This document shows positions 8,981 through 19,121 of a stretch of 43,556 nt of DNA, piece after piece; the stretch's first letter is position 1, and each line of letters starts with the position of its first letter. The position numbers and the translations under genes are program-made. The notes beneath the pieces were generated by a model. The model was not told the origin of the DNA. It saw nothing but the letters and a program-made list of their open reading frames with translations, and searched no databases. This DNA is from Bacillota bacterium (lineage in GTDB: Bacteria; Bacillota; Dethiobacteria; DTU022). The DNA is taken from NCBI GenBank assembly GCA_018400435.1, contig JAGYMW010000008.1:1-43556 (forward strand), written 5' to 3'.

Positions 8981-11224
8981 TTGGCGGGCGGGTATTGTTA
9001 TAATTTGCGGGGCAGGGAGGTTTATCGTCTGGAAAGACTGGAAGGAGTTCTGGAAAAAATCAGGTTCTACAGTGAGGAAAGCGCTTATCTTGTAGGCAGC
9101 CTGCGCTGCCAGGACGGTAAGACAGTTACCATTGTCGGAAATTTTCCTCCCATGCAGGAAGGTGAGAACCTTCTCATAAAAGGAAGTTGGCAGGTTCACA
9201 ACCGCTACGGCAAGCAGCTGGAGGTAGAAAACTGGGAGAGGATCCTGCCGGCTACGGAAGAAGGCTTGAAACGTTATCTCTCATCGGGATTGATCAAGGG
9301 AATTGGACCGGTAACTGCGGCAAGGATAATCGATCATTTCGGTCTCAATACGCTGGAGGTAATGGAAAAAGAACCTCACCGCCTGCAGGAGGTTGAAGGA
9401 ATCGGTGCGGTCAAAGCCGCCGGAATAATTAAGAGTTACAGTCAGTACAAAGATGTCCAGAATGTGCTCGTTTTTTTGCAGGGTTATGGAGTAGGAGTGG
9501 GCCAGGCCATGCGTCTGTATCGGCGTTATGGATCGGAAACAGTGGAACGGGTGCAGGAAAACCCCTATCGGATGGCTGAGGATATTTTCGGAATTGGTTT
9601 TAAAACCGCTGATAAAATTGCCCGCCAGCTTGGAATGCCGGAAGGATCCCCGGAAAGGTTGCAGGCGGCCATTACTTATTCACTGAGCAGGGCGGCGGAA
9701 GAGGGGCACGTCTTTTTGCCCCGCCAGATCCTTCTCGAAAGGGTCAGGGAGCTACTTGACACATCGGGGGAAGTTTTACCGGAAAATTTTTTTGATGAAC
9801 AGCTGCTGAGCATGATGGAAAAGAAGCGCATTCACATTGAGCAGATGGATGATGGAGCGGCTGTTTATTATGCTCCGTTCTTCAAGGCAGAACAGAGTTC
9901 TGCAAGGCTGGTCATGAATCTCAGCAGGTTTGTAAGGCAGGTTTCACCAATAGAGGCGGTCCAGGTCCTGGGTCGTGTAAAATATGACAGTTCCCACCTG
10001 ACGGAAGAACAGCTGGAGGTGCTCGAAGAGGCTTTGCATAACGGGGTGTTGATTGTAACCGGTGGGCCTGGAACTGGGAAAACAACAACCATCAAGGCAC
10101 TGCTTGCCATGTTCAGGTTGTTGAGAGAAAAAGTGGTTCTGGCTGCCCCTACAGGCCGGGCGGCCAAGAGGGTGACTGAAGCGACGGGGCAGGAAGCGTT
10201 CACCATTCACCGGCTGCTTGAATACAGCTACTCCGAAGGGGAGGGCTTTCGTTTCCAGCGTAATGAAAAGAACCCGGTTGAGGCCGGAGTGGTCATTATT
10301 GACGAAGCATCGATGGTTGATCTGATCCTGATGTACAATTTGCTCAAAGCCATTCCATCCGGCAGCCGACTGATCCTGGTAGGTGACGTTGATCAGCTGC
10401 CGGCAGTTGGAGCGGGAAATGTCCTCCGGGATCTTATCGGTGCCGGCAACATCCCCTGTTTCCGTCTCGGCCATATTTTTCGCCAGGCCAGGGAAAGCCT
10501 GATCATCGTCAATGCCCACCGCATTAACAGGGGGCAGATGCCCTACCTCAATGTTAAAAACCGGGATTTTTTCTTTCTGCAGGAAGAAGACCCGGAAAAA
10601 GCTGCTCAACTGGTTGTTCAGCTTTGCCGGGAGCGATTGCCCAATTACGGCCCTTTTGATCCGCTGCTCGATCTGCAGGTGATTACACCGATGCGCAAAA
10701 CGGCTGCTGGTGTCGATCGGTTGAACACTCTTCTCCAGGAAGCGCTAAATCCTCCCGCTCGCCACAAAACCGAGACAATTGGAAAAGGTACTGTTTATCG
10801 GCACGGTGACAAAGTGATGCAGATACGGAATAATTACCAGAAAGAAGTTTACAATGGAGATATCGGCTTAATAACTGCTATTGACCGGGAGGAAGGGGAA
10901 CTGGTGGTTACCTTCCGTGAATTACTGCAGCCTCGCCCGGTAATTTACGATTTTACTGAACTTGATGAACTGGTCCTTTCTTATGCTGTTTCGGTTCATA
11001 AAAGCCAGGGTAGTGAATATCCGGTCATTATCATGCCCGTTCTAACCCAGCATTACATGCTACTGCAGCGCAATTTACTCTACACCGGGATTACCCGGGC
11101 TCGTAAACTGGCAGTTCTTGTGGGCAGTAAAAAAGCACTGGCCATTGCGGTGCATAACAATCGTGCCGAAGAACGGTACAGCTATTTGGACGGGCGGCTG
11201 CTCTCCGGGGGAACTAACAGATGA
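8981..11224 (+). CDS. recD2: RecD2-type ATP-dependent DNA helicase (RecD/TraA family)
   Basis: HhH-like GIGPVTAARIIDHFG, Walker A VTGGPGTGKTTTIKAL, DEASMVD, GDVDQLPAVGAG, SVHKSQGSEYPVII, LLYTGITRARKL. The exact start is uncertain. Confidence 0.93.
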   Translation: MAGGYCYNLRGREVYRLERLEGVLEKIRFYSEESAYLVGSLRCQDGKTVTIVGNFPPMQEGENLLIKGSWQVHNRYGKQLEVENWERILPATEEGLKRYLSSGLIKGIGPVTAARIIDHFGLNTLEVMEKEPHRLQEVEGIGAVKAAGIIKSYSQYKDVQNVLVFLQGYGVGVGQAMRLYRRYGSETVERVQENPYRMAEDIFGIGFKTADKIARQLGMPEGSPERLQAAITYSLSRAAEEGHVFLPRQILLERVRELLDTSGEVLPENFFDEQLLSMMEKKRIHIEQMDDGAAVYYAPFFKAEQSSARLVMNLSRFVRQVSPIEAVQVLGRVKYDSSHLTEEQLEVLEEALHNGVLIVTGGPGTGKTTTIKALLAMFRLLREKVVLAAPTGRAAKRVTEATGQEAFTIHRLLEYSYSEGEGFRFQRNEKNPVEAGVVIIDEASMVDLILMYNLLKAIPSGSRLILVGDVDQLPAVGAGNVLRDLIGAGNIPCFRLGHIFRQARESLIIVNAHRINRGQMPYLNVKNRDFFFLQEEDPEKAAQLVVQLCRERLPNYGPFDPLLDLQVITPMRKTAAGVDRLNTLLQEALNPPARHKTETIGKGTVYRHGDKVMQIRNNYQKEVYNGDIGLITAIDREEGELVVTFRELLQPRPVIYDFTELDELVLSYAVSVHKSQGSEYPVIIMPVLTQHYMLLQRNLLYTGITRARKLAVLVGSKKALAIAVHNNRAEERYSYLDGRLLSGGTNR

Positions 11225-11979
11225 ACAAACCGGTTGGCTGCAGACGAGCCGGATCGGCAGAAATTACACCCAGCTGGTGGGATTCCTTTCTCCATCTCTT
11301 ATACCCGGAACGCTGTCTTTTCTGCGGTGTTATCCTTTCTTCAAATGCTGGGCGGCCGCTCTGTACCGGATGTGAAGAGAAATATTCCCCTGCAGGTTTT
11401 ATTTGCCCAAACTGCGGAAATCTGCTTGGATCTGAAACAGAATGCTGCTGTCAGGCAAAGGATAAAAAGCTGAGAGCGTTATTTGCCCTCTCGTTTTATA
11501 AAAAGGAAATGCGGGGTCTGATCCACGATTTGAAATATCACGGCCGTCGTTCCCTTGCCCGGCCTCTCGGCCGATGGCTGGGTTTTGAAATCAGCAAATG
11601 TGGTTTTGATTTTCCCGATCTGGTTACGGCAGTGCCCCTGCATAAACGGCGGGAACAGGAGAGAGGATTTAATCAGAGTGTTTTAATCGCCCGCGCTACT
11701 GCCGCTTTTTTTAACAGGCCATACAGAAATCTTCTGGTTCGCACAAAAGACACTACATCCCAGACAACAATATCGCGTCTAGAAAGGCGAGAAAACATCC
11801 GTGGTGCTTTCAATTACGCAGGGTCACTGCCTGCTGGAGCAACCCTGCTGTTGATCGACGATGTTTACTCCACCGGTTCGACGATGAAAGAAGCAGCCGC
11901 CGTTCTCAAACAGCATGGGGCAACAGTTTACGGAGCAGTGATTGCCTACAATTTTGGAACACGCTTAAGTTCAGGCTGA
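11221..11979 (+). CDS. comF: ComF family protein (zinc ribbon plus phosphoribosyltransferase)
   Basis: CLFCGVI...CTGC...CPNCG zinc ribbon, RREQERGFNQSVLIARA, LLIDDVYSTGSTMKEAA. Overlaps the recD2 stop by ATGA. Confidence 0.9.
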   Translation: MNKPVGCRRAGSAEITPSWWDSFLHLLYPERCLFCGVILSSNAGRPLCTGCEEKYSPAGFICPNCGNLLGSETECCCQAKDKKLRALFALSFYKKEMRGLIHDLKYHGRRSLARPLGRWLGFEISKCGFDFPDLVTAVPLHKRREQERGFNQSVLIARATAAFFNRPYRNLLVRTKDTTSQTTISRLERRENIRGAFNYAGSLPAGATLLLIDDVYSTGSTMKEAAAVLKQHGATVYGAVIAYNFGTRLSSG

Positions 11980-12073
11980 AATATTGAAGAAAACCGTTCT
12001 TTTCCGGAGAAAAAGAGGTCAAACACAGCAGTCGGATGGTTTTTCGGATCTTGCCCCGATCCCGGCAGGGGGA

Positions 12074-12099
12074 AGGAATTTCCACTGGACTGGGGAATA
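12074..12099 (+). promoter_or_regulatory. Candidate sigma-H-type promoter for hpf
   Basis: AGGAATTT (12074-12081), 12-nt spacer, GGAATA (12094-12099). Resembles the AGGAnWWT / RGAAT sigma-H consensus. Confidence 0.4.
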
Positions 12100-12149
12100 C
12101 TAATTGTAGTAGTATAATAGTCTACAATAATTAGCGGGAGGTTGGAAAG

Positions 12150-12689
12150 ATGAATATTAATGTGCGAGGTAAAAATATTGAAGCCACTCCGGCCCTGGTT
12201 GATTATGCTAATAAGAAACTCGGCAAGCTGGAAAAGCATTTTGATAAATCTACCGATGTGCAGGTTGTATTGAGCGTTATCAAAGAAGAACATATTGTTG
12301 AAGTAACCATGAGTTTGAACGGTTTAATCCTGCGCGGCGAAGAAGCAACTGGTGACATGTATGCTTCAATAGACATGGTGGCAGATAAGCTGGAAAGACA
12401 GGTCAGAAAGTATAAAACCCGCATGAACAAGTCCCTGCGCCAGCGCGGTGTTCGGGTAATCAGTGAAAAACAAGCTGCTGTTGAAGCAGAAGAGAGAGCC
12501 GAGGACGAAGAACCAAAAATTGTTAAAACAAAGCGGTTTTCCCTCAAGCCGATGAGCGTAGAGGAAGCGATTCTACAAATGGATTTGCTGGGGCATAACT
12601 TTTTTGTTTTTACCAATGCCGACAGTGAAACCATTAATGTGGTTTATCGGCGGAAAGACGGGAATCATGGATTGATCGAGCCTGAATAG
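12150..12689 (+). CDS. hpf: Long-form ribosome hibernation promoting factor
   Basis: MNINVRGKNIEATPALVDYANKKLGKLEKHF; C-terminal FSLKPMSVEEAILQMDLLGHNFFVFTNADSETINVVYRRKDGNHGLIEPE. Stop codon is TAG. Confidence 0.95.
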   Translation: MNINVRGKNIEATPALVDYANKKLGKLEKHFDKSTDVQVVLSVIKEEHIVEVTMSLNGLILRGEEATGDMYASIDMVADKLERQVRKYKTRMNKSLRQRGVRVISEKQAAVEAEERAEDEEPKIVKTKRFSLKPMSVEEAILQMDLLGHNFFVFTNADSETINVVYRRKDGNHGLIEPE

Positions 12690-12735
12690 AGGAGTTCCTA
12701 AGCCCCGGGCTTATCCCGGGCGGGGAGATGTTTTT

Positions 12736-13857
12736 TTGATGCATAAACCAGTTAGTGCGGCTGTTTTTGAAGGATCTCTGCCGCAGAGCAGGGTCGAGGA
12801 GATGGTTATTCAGGTTCGGCATGCCGCTCTGCTCGACAACCTGGAAAAAATGAACCGGGCCGCCTGTTTCGATAGGATTTTTTTATCCACCAACCGCCCT
12901 GAGCTGGTTGAACCGGCATCCCGTCTTGGAGCGAAGGTATTGCTCAATAACATCGATCCCGGAGATTTTCATTTTGGCAATGAATTGCAAGAGCTGGTCC
13001 GCAGCCACAGATTGTCGAGGGTATTTTGCCTGAACGGTGCTGGCTGTCCCCTTATTACAGTGGATGAACTGGTTATGATTGCGCAGGAGCTTCGTTCAAG
13101 GCAGCGGTTTGTTTATGCCAACAATACCCAGTCAGCAGATATGGTCGGTTTCACGGTACCTGAAAATTTCTATGATATTAACCTTCCGGCAGTTGACAAT
13201 AGCCTTGCCTTAACCCTTCGTGATTGCTTTAATCTGACGATGGCTCTAATGCCTCATACGCGCGGACTTCTCTTTGACATCGATACGCCGACTGATCTTG
13301 TTGTCCTGGGAACCGGTCCTTTTGCAGGCCCACGGATGAGAGCTGCTTTAAATGAGCTTGATCTCAATTATGAAAAACTAGTCAAGGCCAAGGCCGTGCT
13401 GGGTAATGAATATGAAGAAGTAGCCCTGATCGGCCGGGTCGGAGCCCCGATCATGGCGCAGCTTAACGCCCGCCTTAAACTGCGGCTGCGTGTTTTTTCC
13501 GAAGAACGGGGTATGAAAACCCTTGGGCGAATAGACAATAAAGAAGTAGTGTCCCTGCTCGGTTTATTGCTTGAAGATGCCGGTACAGAGCGTTTCTTCG
13601 GTTATCTAGCCCGGGTTGCTCGCTGTGCCTTTATCGATAGCAGGGTTTTGATGTATCATTTTAAGTATGATTTTTCTGATCGGGAAAGATTTCTTTCAGA
13701 CCTGGGAAGGTGGAGGGAGATCGATAATCCCTGGTTAAAGACTTTTACGAAGACAGCGGAAGAGTGTGCCATACCGGTTATCCTGGGCGGGCACTCTCTG
13801 ATCTCCGGCAGTCTTTGGGCAATCTGTGATGAGATTGAAGAGGGAACTGTTGATTAA
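12736..13857 (+). CDS. Uncharacterised protein with nucleotidyltransferase (GT-A/MobA/CofC)-like N-terminal half and unknown C-terminal half
   Basis: N-terminal pattern DNLEKMNRAACFDRIFLSTNRPELVEPASRLGAKVLLNN...RVFCLNGAGCPLITVDELVMIAQEL...LLFDIDTPTDLVVL resembles NTP transferases. The C-terminal ~170 aa could not be assigned by eye. Confidence 0.6.
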   Translation: MMHKPVSAAVFEGSLPQSRVEEMVIQVRHAALLDNLEKMNRAACFDRIFLSTNRPELVEPASRLGAKVLLNNIDPGDFHFGNELQELVRSHRLSRVFCLNGAGCPLITVDELVMIAQELRSRQRFVYANNTQSADMVGFTVPENFYDINLPAVDNSLALTLRDCFNLTMALMPHTRGLLFDIDTPTDLVVLGTGPFAGPRMRAALNELDLNYEKLVKAKAVLGNEYEEVALIGRVGAPIMAQLNARLKLRLRVFSEERGMKTLGRIDNKEVVSLLGLLLEDAGTERFFGYLARVARCAFIDSRVLMYHFKYDFSDRERFLSDLGRWREIDNPWLKTFTKTAEECAIPVILGGHSLISGSLWAICDEIEEGTVD

Positions 13858-13970
13858 TCGGCCGGGCAGGAAGTTGGCCGGAAAAAGCTTTTTATCTGAA
13901 CACACAGATCCTGAAGTAATGCTGCTGCAACAGAATTTTACTGGTTGTGAAGTTTGAAAGGAGTATTGTT

Positions 13971-16952
13971 ATGGCCTCTTTTATGAAAAAGCTGTTCGGT
14001 GATCCCAATAAAAAAGAGGTAAACCGTCTGCAAAAAACTGTAGAACAGATTAGCAATTTGGAGAAATGGGCTTCAGAACTGGATGATGATCAGTTCCCTA
14101 TCCAGACACAGCAATTTCGGGAACGCTTGCTGAAGGAGGAAAGCCTTGATGATATATTGCCGGAGGCTTTTGCGCTGGCCAGGGAAGCGGCTTATCGTAA
14201 GACGGGTATGAAGCCTTTTGAGGTGCAGATCCTGGGAGCAATTGTTCTGCACCAGGGACGTATTGCGGAGATGAAAACAGGCGAGGGCAAAACGCTTGTA
14301 GCCACCCTTCCCTCTTACCTCAATGCTCTTACCGGTAAAGGGGTTCACATCGTTACAGTAAATGATTATCTGGCCCGCCGGGATCGTGAGTGGATGGGAC
14401 CGATCTATGAATTTCTTGGTTTGAAAGTCGGCCTGGTAGTTCAGGGTATGGAGCCGGCCGCCAGGAAGGAATCCTACCAGGCAGATATTATTTATGCTAC
14501 CAATAACGAACTTGGTTTTGATTATCTGCGGGATAACATGGTTCTTTACAAGAAGGACATGGTGCAGCGTAATCTGCATTATACCATTGTTGATGAAGTG
14601 GACAGTATTTTGATCGACGAAGCGCGTACTCCTCTAATCATCAGCAGCCGTGTTGAGTCGCAGGAAGATTACGGACGCTGGAAAAAAGAAGTTGAACACC
14701 TGATTCGCAAGCAGAGCCGCCTGGTTGGAGAATTACTTAAAGAAGCCAGATCGGATCTTGATAACGGCAATCCGGATGAAGCTGCTGAAAAGCTGCTGCT
14801 GGCCCGCCGGGGGGCGCCAAAAAACAAAAATTTGCTGAAAATGATGAAGGAATCCGGCCTGGAACGGCTGGTGGAACGGACCAAGCAACGGTTGATGACC
14901 GAAAAGCGGCTCACTCACCTGGATGAAGAACTTTATTATGTAATTGATGAAGCAACCCGACTGGCTGATATCAAGGATAAAGGTTATCGGGAACTGGAAC
15001 GGATCAATCCCCAGCTCTCCCATCTCCTGCGCCTCGGCCACGACAAGGCAGAGGAAGAAGAGTTGGCTGACGAACAGGAAACTGAAACCGCTTCCGAACA
15101 CAGGCATTATTTTGATCAGCTAATTAAAGCTTATGCTCTTTTTGAAAGAGATGTCGATTATGTGGTTCAGGATGGGAAAGTGGTTATCGTTGATGAATTT
15201 ACCGGGCGATTAATGCCGGGCCGCCGCTACTCGGACGGCCTGCACCAGGCAATTGAAGCTAAAGAAGGGGTTCAGGTTCAGGCAGCCACCCGCACGGTGG
15301 CTTCGATCACTTTTCAGAACTATTTCCGCATGTATAGAAAAATAGCCGGCATGACCGGTACCGCCCTTACTGAAGAGGAAGAATTCCGTAAAATTTACGG
15401 AATGGATGTAGTGGAAGTACCGACAAATAAACCGCTTATCCGCAAGGAACAGCCTGATCTTATCTACAAGACCGAACGGGCCAAATTTAATGCTGTTGTT
15501 GAAGAGATTAAGAAACGGCAGGAAAAGAGACAGCCTGTTCTCGTTGGCACCATTTCCGTGGAAAAATCGGAGATGCTGAGCAAGATGCTGAAAAGGCAGG
15601 AAATAGAGCATGAAGTCCTCAATGCTGTCAACCATACCCGGGAAGCGTACATCATAGCGCAGGCTGGCCGACGCGGAGCGGTGACCATATCAACCAACAT
15701 GGCCGGCAGAGGGACAGATATTATACTGGGCGGTAATCCGGAATACCTGGTCAAAGAAAAGCTGGTCAATGAGTTCGGGATGGAGGAAAGTGAGCTCGAT
15801 GAAGAAGCGGCTGAGGGCTGGGCCAGGCGTTACCGTGAATTGATAGACGGGGCCCTGGAAGACACCAGTCGCCAGCGCGAAGAAGTAGTAGCTTTGGGCG
15901 GGCTGCATGTCCTGGGGACGGAACGTCATGAGAGCCGCCGTATCGACAATCAGCTGCGCGGCCGGTCCGGACGCCAGGGAGATCCGGGATCTTCGCAGTT
16001 TTTTGTCTCCCTGGAAGATGATCTGATGCGTCTTTTCGGCGGAGATAATATTGCTTCGCTCATGGACCGCTTCGGAATAGATGAAGAAATTCCTATTGAT
16101 CATACCCTGGTCAGCCGGGCGATTGAAAATGCCCAGAAAAAGGTGGAATCACGAAACTTTGAAATTCGCCGCAACCTGCTGGAATATGATGATGTTCTAA
16201 ACCAGCAGCGCGAAGTAATATACGGGCAGCGCCGCCGGGTCCTGGAAGGCGAAAACATGAGAGAGCCGATCATGGATATGGTCGAGGAGTTAATCGATCG
16301 CCTGATTGAAGAATATACCGCAGAAAAGGGGTTCCTGGATGATGAAAGTGCCCGTACCCTGATCGAACGGGCGAAAGAAACATTTGCTCGTCGTGATAAA
16401 ATCAAAATGGACGATCTAATCGATCACGAAGCAGCCGATATCAAGGTTTGTCTAGTGGCCGAGGCAAAAGAATTTTACGAAGCCCGCGAGCAGGAGCTAA
16501 CGCCTGAAATAATGCGCGAACTGGAAAGGGTTGTTCTCCTGCGCACCGTGGACCGTCACTGGATGTACTTCATTGATGTCATGCATCAGTTGCGCCATGA
16601 AATACATCTCCAGGCTTATGGTCAGAGGGATCCCCTCGTGCAGTACCGCCTGCAGAGTGCCGAGATGTTCGAAGATATGATCCGCCAGATTCAGGCCGAT
16701 GTAGTCAGGGCTGTCTATCAGGTTCGGGTTACTGCCGCTCCCCGTAGACAGGCGGTTACTGGCCAGGCGACGGGTTATAAACCTCGTGTCGATGCCGTCG
16801 GAGGCAGCCGAAGCAGCTCAAGCGCGGAGCAGGGAAGCAAGCCGCAGAGCACCCCTGGCAAACCGGAACCGGTAAAAGTAAAAAAAGTGGGACGCAACGA
16901 TCCCTGCCCCTGCGGCAGTGGTAAAAAGTATAAAAAATGCTGTGGGAGATGA
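13971..16952 (+). CDS. secA: Preprotein translocase ATPase SecA
   Basis: MKTGEGKTLVATLPSYLNAL, IVDEVDSILIDEARTPLIIS, FTGRLMPGRRYSDGLHQAIEAKEG, TNMAGRGTDIILGGNPEYL, C-terminal SEC-C zinc motif GRNDPCPCGSGKKYKKCC. Start taken at the ATG at 13971 (RBS aaaggag). Confidence 0.97.
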   Translation: MASFMKKLFGDPNKKEVNRLQKTVEQISNLEKWASELDDDQFPIQTQQFRERLLKEESLDDILPEAFALAREAAYRKTGMKPFEVQILGAIVLHQGRIAEMKTGEGKTLVATLPSYLNALTGKGVHIVTVNDYLARRDREWMGPIYEFLGLKVGLVVQGMEPAARKESYQADIIYATNNELGFDYLRDNMVLYKKDMVQRNLHYTIVDEVDSILIDEARTPLIISSRVESQEDYGRWKKEVEHLIRKQSRLVGELLKEARSDLDNGNPDEAAEKLLLARRGAPKNKNLLKMMKESGLERLVERTKQRLMTEKRLTHLDEELYYVIDEATRLADIKDKGYRELERINPQLSHLLRLGHDKAEEEELADEQETETASEHRHYFDQLIKAYALFERDVDYVVQDGKVVIVDEFTGRLMPGRRYSDGLHQAIEAKEGVQVQAATRTVASITFQNYFRMYRKIAGMTGTALTEEEEFRKIYGMDVVEVPTNKPLIRKEQPDLIYKTERAKFNAVVEEIKKRQEKRQPVLVGTISVEKSEMLSKMLKRQEIEHEVLNAVNHTREAYIIAQAGRRGAVTISTNMAGRGTDIILGGNPEYLVKEKLVNEFGMEESELDEEAAEGWARRYRELIDGALEDTSRQREEVVALGGLHVLGTERHESRRIDNQLRGRSGRQGDPGSSQFFVSLEDDLMRLFGGDNIASLMDRFGIDEEIPIDHTLVSRAIENAQKKVESRNFEIRRNLLEYDDVLNQQREVIYGQRRRVLEGENMREPIMDMVEELIDRLIEEYTAEKGFLDDESARTLIERAKETFARRDKIKMDDLIDHEAADIKVCLVAEAKEFYEAREQELTPEIMRELERVVLLRTVDRHWMYFIDVMHQLRHEIHLQAYGQRDPLVQYRLQSAEMFEDMIRQIQADVVRAVYQVRVTAAPRRQAVTGQATGYKPRVDAVGGSRSSSSAEQGSKPQSTPGKPEPVKVKKVGRNDPCPCGSGKKYKKCCGR

Positions 16953-17052
16953 ATCAAACTGTTGCCCGGAGAAAATGGGCAAAGCCAGGTCGAGGTTTCA
17001 CGGTAAATCAAGATTATCAGTGCAGCAGAGCGCTGCGGGGAAGGTGAAGACT

Positions 17053-18175
17053 ATGTTAAAAGAGTACCATGAAGAACTGGCCCTTCAGCAGAAGAGGTTG
17101 GAAGAGATGAGGGCTTCTCTTTGAATACGATGCCAAATTGAAAAAACTACAGGAAGCCGAGTCAAAGGCGGCTGATCCAAAACTGTGGGAAGATAGCACC
17201 AGGGCGCAAAAATATTTAAAGAAACAGGGTGCGTTGCGTGAGCAACTCAGGCCGCTGCAGGAGTTGTTCATTTTAGTTGAAGAAACCGGAGTATTTCTCG
17301 AGCTGGCCGGGGAAGAGGAGGCCGAGGAGTCGGAAGCGATCGCTGAAGCCGGTTTTCTCCTGGCAAAAATTAGGGAAAGATTGGACCAGATGGAACTGGA
17401 AACCCTTTTCAGCGGCAGCTATGATTTTTGCGGTGCCATTGTTTCTCTTCATCCCGGAGCAGGTGGCTTAGAATCGCAGGACTGGGCCGAAATGCTGTTG
17501 CGCATGTACAATCGCTGGTGCGAACGCAGAGAATATCAGATTGAGCTGGTCGATATTCTGGCCGATGATGAGGCGGGAATCAAAAGTGCTACTTTTATTG
17601 TCCGGGGGCATGCAGCGTACGGTTATTTGCAGGCGGAAAAAGGAGTGCACCGCCTGATCCGGATTTCTCCCTTTGATACCTCCAGGAGACGCCATACTTC
17701 CTTTGCTTCCGTCGATGTAATCCCGGAAGTAGAGGAGGAAGAATATGTGATCAATCCTGATGATTTAAAAATAGATACCTTCCGTTCAAGTGGAGCCGGG
17801 GGACAGCATGTTAATAAAACAGATTCAGCAGTTCGGATTACCCACATCCCCACCGGTGTTGTGGTGACCTGTCAAAACGACCGGTCGCAGCACAGTAACC
17901 GTCAGCAGGCTATGCGAGTCCTGCAGGCCAGGCTGGCTGAACTGTCCCGCAGGGAACAGGCCGAAGAGATCAATGCCGAACGCGGCCAGCAGAGGGAAAT
18001 TGCCTGGGGAAGCCAGATTCGCACTTACACTTTTCACCCCTTTACCCTGGTTAAAGACCACCGCACCGGGGTTGAGATTGGGCAGGTTGATGAAGTGATG
18101 AACGGTGGAATTGATCCTTTTATTGAAGCTTTTTTGCGCTGGAAAGCCCGCGGCAAAATACCGCTTAAGAAATAG
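17053..18175 (+). CDS. prfB: Peptide chain release factor 2, expressed through a +1 programmed frameshift at CTT-TGA (17119-17124)
   Basis: The short zero-frame ORF ends ...LEEMRASL-TGA. The +1 frame continues EYDAKLKKLQEAESKAADPKLWED... with the GGQ region FRSSGAGGQHVNKTDSAVRITHIPTGVVV. Stop codon is TAG. Confidence 0.95.
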
Positions 18176-18185
18176 GAGTAAATAA

Positions 18186-19061
18186 ATGATTAAAAAGCCA
18201 ACAGTGAACAGGATTTTTTTTAAACTTCTGCTAATAGATTTTTTTGGCATTCTCGTCGGCGCGACGATCCTTGCTGTGGGTATGAATATGTTCATGGTCC
18301 CCAATATGCTGGCTCCAGGAGGAGTGAGCGGGCTGGCCGTTGTCGTATACCACCTGCTAAAAGTGCCGGTAGGTCTGACAATTATCATTCTCAATATTCC
18401 CCTTTTTATTATCGGTTTCCGTGTTCTCGGTACGCGGGTTGTCCTGCAGAGCTTGCTCGGTACCTTTCTTTTTTCCCTGGCGGTGGAAATTACTGCTCCT
18501 CTGCTGCCTGCCGTCACTGAAGATCTCCTGCTGGCCTCAGTTTATGGTGGGCTGGTCATGGGTGTCGGAGTAGGACTTGTCTTTCGCTATCGAGGCTCGA
18601 CCGGGGGAACGGGTTTGCTTTCACTGATCCTGGCCAGAGTATGGGGAGTCAGTCCTGGCCAGGCCATGCTATGGGGAGATATGGCTGTTTTAGCAACGGC
18701 TGTTTTTGTCTTTGGCGGAGAAGCGGCAATGTATGCAGCACTGTCCCTTTTTGTCAGTGTCAAGGTAATTGATGCCATTTTGGAAGGATTTGGCATGGCT
18801 AAATCGGCGATTATTATTACCAGGAAGGGAGAAAAAATCAACGAGAGGCTTCTCTTCGAACTGGGACGGGGGGTCACCTGGCTTGAAGGATCGGGAGGCT
18901 ACACCCGGGAAACAAGGGAAGTGTTACTCTGTGTAGTGACCCGGCAGCAGACAGCCCAGCTGAAGACAATTATTCATGAAGTGGATCCCGATGCCTTTGT
19001 CATTTTAGGCAATGCAACCGAGGTCCACGGTGAAGGTTTCAAGAAAATGCAGCAGCATTGA
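18186..19061 (+). CDS. YitT family membrane protein
   Basis: Multiple TM helices, MFMVPNMLAPGGVSGLAVVVYHL, RGSTGGTGLLSLIL, C-terminal DUF2179-like region (VDPDAFVILGNATEVHGEGF). Confidence 0.88.
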   Translation: MIKKPTVNRIFFKLLLIDFFGILVGATILAVGMNMFMVPNMLAPGGVSGLAVVVYHLLKVPVGLTIIILNIPLFIIGFRVLGTRVVLQSLLGTFLFSLAVEITAPLLPAVTEDLLLASVYGGLVMGVGVGLVFRYRGSTGGTGLLSLILARVWGVSPGQAMLWGDMAVLATAVFVFGGEAAMYAALSLFVSVKVIDAILEGFGMAKSAIIITRKGEKINERLLFELGRGVTWLEGSGGYTRETREVLLCVVTRQQTAQLKTIIHEVDPDAFVILGNATEVHGEGFKKMQQH

Positions 19062-19121
19062 GTGATAAGCATGAAGCAGATTGTCCTTATTTCACCCAGC
19101 CATTCCATAGAGTATAATTAT

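Noticed and set aside
9944-10609. 221-aa minus-strand ORF opposite recD2
   Set aside because: Shadow ORF over conserved helicase motifs; no RBS or domain seen.
17825-18517. 230-aa minus-strand ORF across prfB/yitT
   Set aside because: Spans two well-supported plus-strand genes and has a non-protein-like composition.
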